From Conidiobolus incongruus B7586 (lineage: Eukaryota; Entomophthoromycota; Entomophthoromycetes; Entomophthorales; Conidiobolaceae): 64,000 nucleotides of DNA. The position numbers were made by a program, and so were the translations under genes. The stretch covers positions 1 to 64,000 of the forward strand of contig JNEM01011122.1 of NCBI GenBank assembly GCA_000697335.1, in the 5' to 3' direction. Within the stretch, counting starts at the first letter, position 1. Every line of letters starts with the position of its first letter. The notes under the pieces are model-generated. The model was not told the origin of the DNA. It was given only the letters and a program-made list of their open reading frames with translations, and searched no databases. Of this stretch, positions 24,528 through 36,795 are shown one piece after another.

Positions 24528-24537
24528 CTTTATATAC
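24528..24537 (-). promoter_or_regulatory. TATA box of receptor 3
   Basis: GTATATAAAG on the minus strand, about 60 bp before the ATG at 24472. Its sequence differs from the boxes of receptors 1 and 2. Its place right before the ATG at 24472 supports that start. Confidence 0.5.
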
Positions 24538-24539
24538 TT

Positions 24540-25397
24540 CTGCAAGATAACAGTTAAATTTGATATTGTTACACCAACCATTAATTGAATACAAATTAAT
24601 TGAATTATAATGCAAAATTATTCACCCATTCTGAAATTTGATTTCACTAACATTTGCCAAATGATATATATTTTGATTAGAATTACACATGATTATTTTC
24701 GTTTTTAAGTTATAAGCTTACAATATAGTATTTATTATATGTTTACCAGTAATATTTTTGATATGTCTTATATTAGTGGGATAACTTGCATATATATACA
24801 AGTAATTATAATTAACTGCTATTTATTTAATATTTAATCTTATTTAAATTTTAATATTGAAATCAATGATTTCCAAAATTTATAAAATTATAATTAGTAA
24901 TTTTAGGTTACATTATCAAATATTTTTTAATATAATTCATTTTATAATAATTGTCATTTTAATTCAATTTTATATGTTGATTTTATAATATGATATTAAT
25001 TTTAATTAATTTAAACCAATAATGAATTATTGAATATGATACATAAAAAGATTATTAGTTAAAATATAATCAAAATTTCAAAATATGATTTTTAGAAATA
25101 ATTATTTTGATTCTTATAAAATATAGAATTCCAATCTCTTAATTTGCATTATTTTATGATGATGAATTTATAAAATGGAAATTTCATTAAATACATTATT
25201 TTTTCTTCAATGAATATAATTATACTTAGTCAACTCTGCTGTTTGATAGCCATTCTACACTATAGTGACTTTTTTTATAAGTATGGTAATTAAAAAAATA
25301 ATTAAGATATTAAATTTTCTATTTTTTAATTCAAATAATATATAAACTTAGAAGTTGTTATTATATTTTTTATATTAAAAACAATTTTTATTATTTT
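24540..25397. other. AT-rich intergenic stretch
   Basis: Upstream of receptor 3; nothing recognisable beyond the promoter. Confidence 0.45.
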
Positions 25398-26890
25398 ATT
25401 ATATCTTAGAAAGAAATGGCAAATTTCTTAATTTTTCATTTTTTATGCATATTGATAGTTTTCAAAAAAAATTATTTACTAATAAATAAAAAATTCATAT
25501 TTTAATATTATATTTATTCATTAATAATAATAGTTATATTAAATTAATTATATTTAGAAAATTAATATTAAATTTAAATATAATGAAACCAAATAATATA
25601 TAACAAAACTTTTTGTATTAGAATTATTTAGACTTAATCACAAATCTTTTAAAATCATTTAAGATTCGAAAACAGCTTATAGGAAAAAATACCTTATATA
25701 AAACTACTATTTGTTATTAAATTTGTTATATTAAAGCCAAATCAAGTATTATTAAAAATTTACCAAAATTTAAGGATTAATTTTTATTTTTATTTTTTTA
25801 TTATTAATAATATAAAGATTAAAATAAATAACAAATTTTTTTTCACTTAAAATAAAAAAAATTTAATATTAACTATAGTAAAGCAAAACATATTAAAATA
25901 TAACCAAAAACAAAGGTTTTTACATTGAAATATTTTTTTTAACTAATGTTAAAATTTTTATATAATCCTTGATTATTCAGTCACTATTCTTTGAAATTCT
26001 TATATATAATTCTATATCTATATATTAACTATTAATTTCGTAAGTAATATATTCTTTTAACGTTAATTTAATATAATAAATAACTTTGATTTAGCTAATA
26101 AACATAGTTTCTCCTTTCTCTCAATATCTTAAAATGCTTCTTTGATTATTGTTAATTAGTGTTTTTTTTTTCAGGTTTTAAGACTATCTTTCTCAATATT
26201 ATATTATTCTATGTTATTATTAGTATTATTATTACCTAATAAATTCTCAATTATTGCTATATTAATTATTTTTTTAAATAATAAATAATCTAACTATAAT
26301 ATTAAGCTATTTATATTATTATTAATTTTAATTTACCTTGATACCATATAGGTTTTAACACATAATTCAACTAAATTTTAATTAAACAATAATCAATATA
26401 TTAGAATATTACAGTATATGGTCTTCTGTTTTTGAAAATAATTCAACTAATAGTAAGTTTAATGGTTCATTATGTAGAACAGTCTTTGATTGGTATTTTA
26501 ATTATAAAATTACGATATTTAATTTTTATAAAATAATTTTCAGATAAATAAAATTAAAGCTATAGAAGTTTTATAAAGAATAGAAAAATACTATATTTAG
26601 TATATTAATCAAATTATCACCTATATGATTATAGTTATTTTGCATAATTTAAAAATATTCTTGGAAAAAAGAAATTCCTATAAATAAATTTAATTATTTA
26701 ATGAAATGTTACAGTTTTTAATAGAAAGAACTATTTCTTATATATTAAATAACTTTCAAAAATATGGTAAAGAGTAATAAATAATAAAGAATATTCATGT
26801 GATGCTATTATTTATGATAATTTATAATATATTAAAAACTATAATTAACTCTAAGTTCAAAATTTTAATATTATTTAATTTCTAAAATAT
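25398..26890 (+). mobile_element. mariner-like relic, copy E, with a nested repeat
   Basis: Left end like the others (AAGAAATGGCAAATTTCTTA at 25413), then 5' homology to about 25925. A block at about 26560-26760 matches the region around the third catalytic aspartate and the C-terminus (CTATATTTAGTATATT; ATATGATTATAGTTATTTTGC). The interval between them is about 300 bp longer than in copy F and contains the second dispersed repeat (25993-26265), so another element has inserted here. One 26400-26500 segment keeps an open frame of about 30 codons with tryptophans, suggesting a different, less decayed subfamily. The right end is uncertain by about 60 bp. Confidence 0.6.
25993..26265 (+). repeat. 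unclassified dispersed repeat, copy 2, nested in mariner copy E
   Basis: Similar to 21462-21710 in the same orientation (TTCTTATATATAATTCTA at the start, TCTCCTTTCTCTCAATATC in the middle, TTAAGACTATCTTTCTCAAT near the end). Non-coding; class uncertain (solo LTR or non-autonomous element). Confidence 0.5.
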
Positions 26891-28588
26891 TTTTAATTAT
26901 TATATCAATAATCTTTCATAATTCAATAATTTAATATAATTATATAAAAAATAAATTTATATTGATTGCAAAGGGATTATTATGAAACAAGGGGGTTGAT
27001 TTATTATAAATATGCTTTATAGCAAAAAACTATTTGATCTCAAAAGGAATAAAATGAGAGATGAAAAAATTAATAGTTTTTATTTTAAATAAAATAATAC
27101 TAGTATTTTGGCATTTAAGTTTAATAAATATATGTTTTTTGAAATATAATATTATCTTATATTGATAATAAAATATTAACTAAATTAGTTTTTAAATTAT
27201 ATAGGCATCATTTTGATATGCTTATTGTCCATTAAATATAACTGAAAATAAAAATAAATCGATAATTTTATATTGGTCCCTTAAGAGTTTATATACAAAA
27301 CTATTTATTCCATGATATTTTTCATTATTAAATAATATCCATTTTTGGGACATATAAATTCAATATTAAATTTGAGCATTTATCCAAGTATATTTTGAAT
27401 TCAAAAAAATAATGATTATAACTTAAAGTATATAATATTTAATATACTATATTATATTGTTAGAAATTTCAAATATAAACCAATTTTGATAATAAGTATT
27501 CAAAATGAAAAATTTCAAATACATTTAATTAATTATATACATAATTCATATTCAATTATACTAAGTAAATACATAGTTGAAATCAAATCATTCCAATATT
27601 ATATTCAAATAAAATTAGGCATTACGTTATTTTCAGATAATAGATATAAGCTCGCATTACATAAGTTCATGTTACATAAACTATTATTCTATATATATTT
27701 GAGAATATATTATAGACAAATGTCATAAATTCAAAAACTTAAATAATAAATTTTATTGGACTTGATTATTTATAGATTATAAAAATTAGAAAAGGTGAAT
27801 TCATTTAACAAAATAAAATTATATCTTTTCATTTCACATTGTATTAAAATGGTATTTTTCAAACAAATTAATATCAACTATATATATCATTTATTTCAAA
27901 TAAATTATGAATCGATTTCGTTATCAATGTCAATATTTCAAATTAATAATAGATATAATCGGCCAAAAACTTTCACATCAATAAATTTGATATTAATAAA
28001 TTATTTATATTACATTTACTTATTTAGAACTATAAACCTTTTTGATCATTTGTTTAATTAGTAACTATACCCAAGCAAGAATATACATTGATACAACAGA
28101 ATTAAATAACTTTCTTGAATACATAGTATGGATATTCTGAAAGATATTAATTTTTAAATAATTCGTATATTGAATATATTAATATTTAATCATGTATTGT
28201 GATAATTTAGTTAAACAAATTATACTTCAATAATATATTATAAATTGCTAATTTGTATGAATTAAACATTATATATAACGAACATCATATTATAAGATGT
28301 TTTAGGTAAGAAAATTTATAAGTTTCAAATAAGAATATTGGAACTATGTGGAATAATTAGGATTAACAATAGTAAGATTACTTAAATTCTAGTCTAATAG
28401 CATCTCACTGATCAAAATGATGATATACTTCTGCTAAACATATGTGATTGAATGCACTCATTATTTGTAATATGTAAAATATCAAATATACATAACTAAT
28501 GAGAGTATTAGGTTGATTCTATATTAATATAATCAGGACATAATTTTATATGGCTACTTTGAATTCAATTTATCAAATTTATTAAATA
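26891..28588. other. AT-rich intergenic stretch
   Basis: Two frames of 80 and 88 codons (27486-27728 from a TTG, 27795-28061) are Ile/Tyr/Asn-rich and look like chance open frames in AT-rich DNA. No gene supported. Confidence 0.45.
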
Positions 28589-29827
28589 TATTATTATTGA
28601 ATTAAAGAAATAGGATATTTTTTAATTTCTGATTTTTCAAGCATATTATTTGTTCTAGAAAACAATAAATATACAGATTTAGTGTAGAAATAAATAATTT
28701 TAAACTATATTTATAGATAAATAATATTTTTTTCATTTAAAAATTATCTTTTAAAAATTTATTATTTAACTTAAACATAATTAAATTAAATTAAATAATA
28801 ATTATCAAAAGTCTTTTATTTTATTATTAATAAAACTTAACCATAAGCCTTGTAAAGTCAACTAAATTTACAAGCAACTTTTAAAAATAATATTTTTCTA
28901 AATCAATAATTTATTATTAGATAAGCTATTATAATACTAAAATAGAAACTATTTAAAATTTATTAAAATCTAAAAACTAATTTCTATTATTATTATTATT
29001 TAACTATTAAATTGTAAAAAAAATATTGAATGTTTTTTATCTTAGTTAAAAAATTATCTAGGCATTTTAATATTATTTGCATTATTATATTATATATATT
29101 AAAATTTAGACTTAAATGAATTAATAAATATATAAAATAACAGCTATATAATTTACATAAAATTTGTTAAAACATAAATAAAAATTAATGCTTAGATAAC
29201 AAAGAATAATAATTCATAAATTTATATTATAAATTCTTTTATATTATTATTTAATAAAATATAAATCAAAATAATAGGTTGTTAAAATAATCAATTTTAT
29301 AAATTTTGATAAAAAGATATTTTATTTAAATAAATAATAATTATTATAACTAATATAATAGTATATGCTATTTTTAATTAATTCTTGAGGAAAATTAATT
29401 AATAATAAAATTATTATTAATCAAAGTTTTTAATATATTTCAAAGACACTAATTTTTTATATGATAATTAGAAAATATATAAAGTTATAAAAGATTATCT
29501 AATTAAAAATAATTAAGGAGAGTTATAACATTAAATGTATTCACTAGACTATAATTTATATGATTTTAATTACTCTAAGTATTTAAAAAATCAGCTTATA
29601 AGAAAGAAAATATTTATAAAAAATTAATTAGTTTGTGAAATATCAAATCTTAGTCTTTAATAATAAGAACTGTTTTTTAAGTATTAGAAGTTTGCTATAA
29701 GTATAGCAAAAAATTATTGATAATAAAAGAGAGTATCGATTTTATATTATATATTTGTTTTTATAAGATTTATATTAAAATGTTTATTTTTAATCTCAAT
29801 TTTTATAATTTAAAATTCAAAGTAATA
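28589..29827 (+). mobile_element. mariner (DD34D) transposon relic, copy F, near full length
   Basis: About 1.24 kb. Left end TATTATTATTGAATTAAAG then AAATAGGATATTTTTTAAT; right end TTTAAAATTCAAAGTAATA. The helix-turn-helix block is at about 29030-29130. The block MYSLDYNLYDFN (29535-29570) keeps the second aspartate of the SPDL..D motif. Several in-frame stops; C-poor. It gives the best estimate of intact element length. Confidence 0.75.
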
Positions 29828-31001
29828 GAATAGTAATAATTAAATTCAAATATTAGCATTGTTTCAATTATAAGCAATAAACAATTGGAATATCACTTTC
29901 TTATTGGTAAGATCAAAGATTGTATCTGTTTGGAAGTAATACCAACTGATTTGAATATTTAAAATATAACTTTATCTATAATAAGAGAACTCAGTTGTTA
30001 AAATTTTTAAATAGTATATTGATTAGAAAAACATCAGTTAATTCTTTTTGTTAAAAATGTAATTTCAAAAAAATTCATAATTTTTAACCTAATATCCAAT
30101 ATATTGACTATACTATTGAAATTAGTTTCTAAAATGAAAACTTTTTTTATCAAATAGTCAGCCAATGAATATCAATAAGCCACAATAAGTAAATATAGAA
30201 AACTTGGTTGTCTCATTAAATAGATTCAAAATCAAACCATCTTTTGTAAAATACTATAGTTTTATTAAGCAATAGAATATTCCAGCATGTTCGAATATTC
30301 CGACCTCATTCTATAACTCTTATAATATCAGACTTGTATTTCTATCCATATTTATTTTGCTCTTTTACAGAAAACATCAGTAATGATTTTTGTGGGAATA
30401 TATATTGAAGTTAGCATGGAATAGCCTTAATAGGATAACAATAGCATGAAGGTTACTAATTTAAGTATTTCGTATTATAATCACCTAATATATTACTTTG
30501 TTTAAACCTTTATGATTTTGAGTATATGCAAATCTAAATTTACTAAAAATTTGAATAATATTTAGTAATAATCTTTTATAATTAACATGAAAATAGTAAT
30601 AGTGCAATTACCATTGATTTAAATTTAATCATCAGAACTTCACTATATAAATCATTCCATAATATTTTATTATTAAACAATATTAAACTATTCGTATTAT
30701 TTTGCAAATTTTTCAGTTTTGCGAAATTACCAATTGTATAAGTAAACAATTACTAAATTAAGAAATAATTACTATTAAATTCCCATAATAAATCATATCA
30801 AATAATTCAAATTCAATAGCATTCAAAGTTTAAATTTTCGATATAAAAACAAGTCACTTGTAACTATAAATTATAAAAATCCTGTACTTATTTGTTTAAT
30901 TATTTTATAAATTATCTATTATAAAAAATATTAAAATTTTCAAAATTTAACTATTTAGATTTACTCTAAAATATATTTGTTAAGTTTATTCCTTGTAAAT
31001 T
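29828..31001. other. intergenic stretch upstream of the GTPBP1-like gene
   Basis: AT-rich. It contains two copies of GAATATTCC at 30275-30283 and 30293-30301, separated by AGCATGTTC, resembling a heat-shock element but about 700 bp before the next ATG. No gene recognised. Confidence 0.45.
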
Positions 31002-33656
31002 ATGTCACCATTAAAACCACCGACGAATGCTGCCAACGGGGTAAATAACGAAAAGAAGGCAAGAGGAGGTGGTATAAACTCTCTAGCATCTCAACTGGCC
31101 GCTACTCTGTCAATATCTCAAAATAATAATCAGGATACTAAACAAAATTTATTCGCCCCTAATCATGATGACGAATACACCATATCTCCTGAAAATACTA
31201 ACGACCAACCTGACAATAATGACTCAACCACTAGAACTTATAAAGAAATCTTTTTAAATCCAACCGAAGACGATTTAACCCATATTATTCAACCTATATT
31301 TGATAAAAGGGTTGAAAGTGGGCATGGTGAAACTGTTTTCGAGCTTGGAAGTGGTGGTAAATTTGATAATATAAACTACTCTTAAAATTTATTTTGATAT
31401 TTTAAAATAGACGATTCTACTCCTACCAATTTAACTTTAGAAGAATTTGGAACTTGTTTTAAAACAATTGAACAAGCTTGTACTTTTATTAATTGTGACG
31501 CTACTTTATTAACTCCTCCCAATCCCAATAAAGAAGTTCAAGATGAACCCAACCAATCTTCAGGAGTTTCTGGGCACATTTTAATTAGGAGGAAGCCCGA
31601 CAAACCTGAAGATTTTTTGGAAATTAGAGTGGCTGTAGTTGGGAATGTGGTAAGCTATTTTATTAGTTGAATTATTATATATTGCTTGTTAATTGATTTG
31701 ATGTAATTTATGGAATTATAGGACGCTGGAAAGGTAATTTATATTGATTAATCAATTTAATTAAATAAATATTTAACTTTTTTATAGTCCACATTACTTG
31801 GAGTCTTAACCAAGGGTGTCTTGGATGATGGCAGGGGAAGATCTCGTTTAAATTTGTTTAAACACAAGCACGAAATTGAATCTGGAAGAACCAGTTCAGT
31901 AGGGTTGGAAATCTTAGGATTCAACTCCAAAGGAGCCCCTATTCTTCCTACCGATCAACGCAAGTTGAATTGGGAGGATATATGTCAATCTGCTTCTAAA
32001 GTATTATCATTCATTGATTTAGCAGGACATGAGAGGTATTTGAAGGTATTATTTCTTTTTGTATTTTTTGATATTATGTTAATTGAGTTGTCAGACCACT
32101 ATGTTTGGAATAACAGGATGTGCTCCTAATTTCGCTATGTTAATGGTAACTACTTAATTATAAATTAAAAAAAAATATAATCTAATTTTGGTTCAGATCG
32201 GATCAAATGCTGGTATAATTGGAATGACTAAAGAGCACTTGGGTATTATAAATCATACTAATGTTTTATATTATTGAAATTAATAATGATTTAAATAGGC
32301 TTGGCACTAGCATTATCAGTTCCTGTCTTGGTAGTAGTCACTAAAATTGATATGTGCCCTCCAAATATTCTTGAGGCTACCTTGACTCATTTAACTAAAA
32401 TCTTAAAATCTTCTGGATGTCGGAAAATTCCTATTTTTGTAAAGAGTATGGAAGAAGTAGTTGTTACAGCAGTAAGTGCTTTTATATAAGTATATATTTA
32501 TAATATATAGACTAAATATCAATCGAAAATAGGGAAATTTTGTGAGCGATAGGTTATTTTTTAATTAGAGCATTGATATTGAAGATATTAATTTTTATGT
32601 AGGGTATGCCCAATTTTCCAGATTAGTAATGTAACAGGAGAGGTATGGTTTAACAAAATTATCAAATGTTACCCTTTTTAACATTTAACTAGGGTTTGGA
32701 TCTCTTGAAGCAATTTTTGAATCTCTTACCATTCACTGGAAATTATGATACCAATTTACCTGTACAATTCCAGATTACTGATACTTTTTCAGTCCCATTC
32801 GTTGGAACTGTTGTATCAGGGGTCATGTCTTCTGGTACAGTTCATGTTGGTGATCAACTAATGATAGGAGTATATATTCATTTCAATTTTTAGATTGTAT
32901 CATAAATTAATCGATTCTAATTTAGCCTGATTCCTTGGGTCACTTCAATTTAACTACAGTAAAAAGCATCCATCGTAAAAGGATCAATGTTCCGGTTGCA
33001 AGAGCTGGACAGTCTACTTCATTTGCGTTAAAAAAGATTAAACGCAAAGATATTAGAAAGGGTCAGAAACTTAAATATGACTGATTTATATCTCATTTAC
33101 TAACGATTTATTTAGGAATGGTAATGTTAAGGTAAAATCGTGACCGTATTATTAAATATTATTAAAATTAAAACATTCAACTATTAACAATAGCAAGGAT
33201 CTTGATCCTCCTCCTCAAGGTATTTTACGCACTAGCATGATGTTTTGAATTCACGCTAATCTTACAATAGCTTGTTATACCTTTGAGGCCGAAGTTCTAG
33301 TCCTTCATCACTCCACCACTATTGGAAGGAAGTATCAGGTAATATTTAATTTAAAAATAACTAATGCTCCCTTTTAAACTATGTGATTAGGCAATGGTAC
33401 ACTGTGGACCAATTCGTCAAACTGCTCGAATTTTAAATATGGATAGAGAAGTATTAAGGACAGGTGATCGAGCAGTTGTAATTTTTCAATTTTTAGTTCG
33501 TCCAGAGTATATTATCCCAGGAACGAAGCTGATTTTTAGAGAGGGTAAAACTAAAGGAATCGGAAAGAGTAAGTTTGAATTTTTGTATTTGCTAAACATG
33601 TTCATGGTTAACATATAATTTTAGTAATTCGCTCCCTTCCCTTAAAGCCTACTTAA
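31002..33656 (+). CDS. GTPBP1/GTPBP2-like translational GTPase, 16 exons
   Basis: 608 residues after splicing exons 31002-31356, 31411-31649, 31722-31733, 31788-32045, 32095-32145, 32197-32242, 32299-32471, 32533-32552, 32603-32642, 32693-32869, 32926-33061, 33116-33131, 33194-33219, 33271-33338, 33391-33568 and 33625-33656. All have GT/AG ends and the phases close. Motifs: P-loop GNVDAGKST (196-204), DLAGHE (279-284), TKID (335-338), and SGCRKIP as G5. EF-Tu-like domain 2 ([10 protein letters not shown]) and domain 3 ([22 protein letters not shown]) follow, ending [10 protein letters not shown]. In animals GTPBP1 acts in ribosome rescue and exosome-linked mRNA decay; the same role here is inference. 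The N-terminal 100 residues are low-complexity. The 12-, 16-, 20- and 26-nt microexons are unusual. The C-terminal tail of animal GTPBP1 is absent. Confidence 0.92.
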
Positions 33657-34253
33657 TTATATCTTTTTCATCGTTCGGCTTTAATAAATTTGAATCGAGC
33701 TAAATTAACAAGCATTTTTAACTGAAATTTATCTTTTGTCTATTGCCAATTTGTCTACAAAATTTTTTCATTTTATTTAAACCAAATGAAAACCTTAAGT
33801 CCAATACCTAGTAAACTATATTATTATATCTATTCATTCAAAGTTTCTATTAGTTTCAGCAAAGTTCCAATTATCATTAGATTAATGGTTTATTTGGAAG
33901 AATAGTTTTAGATCAATGAATTAATTCGAAATTAGTATGCATCCAAATCTCGAAGACCTGAGCAAAAGGGTCCAATATCTATTCATTTTAATTTTTCAGA
34001 AATGATGAACAGAAAGAATATATTATAACACATTTATTTTCTTATAGTAGGCCAAAGGATAAATCAGTAAATATGATCATAATTATTCTTATGATAAAAA
34101 AATAGGATTTGGCGTTACTATTATATTAGATCAAATAAAAATTGAAACAAGAGAATGTATTTTACAAAATGTATTTAAGATTTATTATTAAGCTATGTAT
34201 AAAATTTGGAGAGAAATATGTGTAAATTATGTATGGAAAATAAAAGCAATTAA
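33657..34253. other. convergent 3' flanks of the GTPBP1-like and RNR genes
   Basis: No coding frame; both genes end into this 600-bp stretch. Presumably 3' UTRs and terminators of the two convergent genes. Confidence 0.5.
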
Positions 34254-36737
34254 TTAACCACTGCACATAAGACAGGCATCCTTGTTATCAATAGAGCACT
34301 GAAGACGAGCGGCAGCTTCAGCATCAGCTTGTGAATGATCAGCTTGTTCATCGGCTTTTAGTGCAAGTTTGTCAACAGTAAATTGAATAGCGTCAACAGC
34401 GGGCCTAGTTCTTAAATAGTACATACCAGTCTTAAGACCTCTCTTCCAGCCGTAGAAGTGCATAGATGTTAAGTTGGCATAGTTAGGTTCAGCAATGTGG
34501 ATATTAAGGGATTGAGATTGATCAATAAAAGCACCACGGTCAGCAGCCATATCAATAATGGTTTTTTGTGTAATTTCCCAAGTGGTTTTGTAAAGCTGTT
34601 TGATGTCATCAGGGATTCCGGGAATATTTTGAATACTACCAGCAGCAGCAATTAACCTGTTCTTCATATTGTCATTCCAAAGTCCAAGATCAATAAGATC
34701 CTTCAATAACCAAGGATTAACGATTTGGAATTCACCAGCAAGGACTCTGCGGGTATAAATGTTAGTGGTGTAAGGTTCAAAGCATTCATTAAATCCAAGA
34801 ATTTGACTTGTGGATGCAGTAGGCATAGGAGCAACGAGAAGGGAGTTTCTAATACCATGCTTAGCGATCTTCTCTCTGAGGGGAGTCCAGTCCCATAAAT
34901 CGGTAGGAGTAACGTTCCACATATCAAATTGAAGCTTGCCTTGAGAGATAGGAGAACCAGGATAAGTTTCGTAGGGACCTTCGGCAATAGCTAATTCAAC
35001 AGAAGCTTCTAAAGCGGCGTGGTAAATGGTTTCGAAAATTTGCTTGTTGAGGAGACGAGCTTCATCAGATTCGAAGGGGAAACGCATCTTAATGAAGGTA
35101 TCAGCCAAACCTTGAACACCTAAACCAATTGGACGATGACGCATGTTGGAAGTACGAGCCTCGGGAACTGGGTAATAGTTGATATCGATGATCTTGTTAA
35201 GATTCTTAGCCACAGTCTTAGTAACTTCATGGAGTTTGGCGAAATCAAAGGTTTTATCATTCACATAAGTTGGCAATGCTAAACTGGCCAAATTACAGAC
35301 GGCAACTTCTTCAGGACTGCTGTACTCAACAATTTCGGTGCATAAATTACTACACTTGATGGTACCCAAGTTTTGTTGGTTAGATTTACTATTACAGGCA
35401 TCTTTGTATAACATGTAAGGCACACCAGTTTCAATTTGACAGTCCAAAATGGCATACCATAACTTCTGTGCTTTAACGGTGCGCTTAGCTAAACCTTGTC
35501 TTTCGTACTTGATGTAAAGTTCTTCAAATTCTTCACCCCAAACATCTTCAAGTCCAGGAGCTTCATTAGGGCACATCAAACTCCAGTCTTCGTTGGCCAT
35601 AACTCTCTTCATGAACAAATCAGGGATCCATAAACCGTAGAACAAATCACGAGCACGGTTTTCTTCAACGCCAGTATTTTTCTTCAGTTCGATGAATTCA
35701 AAAATATCAGCGTGCCAGGGTTCGAGGTACATGGCAAAAGCACCAGGTCTCTTGTTACCACCTTGATCGACATAACGAGCAGTATTGTTAAATACACGTA
35801 GCATAGGAACTAAACCGTTAGAGTTGCCATTGGTTCCGGCAATATAAGATCCAGCGGCACGAATTTTGTGAACATTCAAGCCAATACCACCAGCAGTTTT
35901 GGAGATCAAAGCACAGGTCTTGAGAGTTTCATAGATACCTTCAATAGAGTCATCCTTCATAGTCAATAAGAAACAACTGGATAATTGAGGACGAGGAGTT
36001 CCGGAGTTGAAAAGAGTAGGGGAAGCATGTGTGAAATATTTACAAGACATCAAGTTATAAGTTTCAATTGCAGAATCAATATCTTCTCCATGGATACCAA
36101 TAGCGACTCTCATTAGCATATGTTGGGGACGTTCGGCGATTTTGTTGTCAAGCTTGAGTAAGTAGGATCTTTCAAGAGTTTTGAAACCAAAGTAGTTATA
36201 GTCATAATCTCTATCGTAGATAATAGCTGAGTTAAGCCTATCAGCATTATCTTGGACAATCTTATGAGTCTTCTCATCAACAAGAGGAGAGGGTTTACCA
36301 TTTCGGGGATTCACATAGGTCCTCAAGTTATGAATAACAGTAGAGAATTGCTTTTCAGTTTCTTTATGTAAGTTAGAAACGGCAATACGAGCGGCGAGCT
36401 TGGCGTAATCAGGATGCTTGGTGGTCATGTAAGCAGCAGTTTCGGCAGCAAGATTATCAAGTTCGACTGTGGTAACACCTTGGTAGACACCTGAAACAAC
36501 CTATAAAAATATTAAATAAGAATACAAATACAAAGCTAAAAGTATTTTATAACCTTTTGGGCAATAGCAGCAGGGTCGACATGGTTCATATCGAGTTCAT
36601 AACAAAGTTTTGTTATTCTAGCAGTGATTTTATCAAAAGCAACTTTCTCTTTTCTACCATCTATTTTATCGAATTAAGCATTGATAACTCAATAATAGTG
36701 ATAGATTTGAATATTTACCTCTCTTATAAACATACAT
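34254..36737 (-). CDS. rnr1: ribonucleoside-diphosphate reductase large subunit (class Ia)
   Basis: 790 residues from exons 36737-36719, 36660-36554 and 36500-34254 (minus). The small first exon encodes MYVYKR. The second intron has an unusual donor, GTTATA. The N-terminal ATP-cone ([20 protein letters not shown]) is the allosteric activity site. Active-site residues fall at eukaryotic numbering: Cys218 (SSCFLL), Asn427, thiyl Cys429 and Glu431 (NLCTEI), Cys444 (VAVCNLAS). [19 protein letters not shown] is the catalytic-site loop, MYYLRTRPA carries the radical-transfer tyrosines, and the tail CLMCSG is the thioredoxin-reducible cysteine pair. It makes dNDPs from NDPs with the small subunit, which is not in this window. 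Codon use is richer in C-ending codons than in neighbours, as expected for high expression. Upstream CCAAT and CGCGAAA sites suggest G1/S control. Confidence 0.97.
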
Positions 36738-36795
36738 CTTGATAATTTAGTATCAGATATTAAAAACTTGGTTGGCAAACATGAGAAGAAGTTAA

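Noticed and set aside
27486-28061. Two Ile/Tyr/Asn-rich frames of 80 and 88 codons
   Set aside because: Composition matches random AT-rich DNA, the first has no ATG start, and no motif or promoter is visible.
34469-34987. Leu-rich minus-strand frames inside the RNR gene
   Set aside because: Shifted-frame shadows of the highly conserved RNR sequence.
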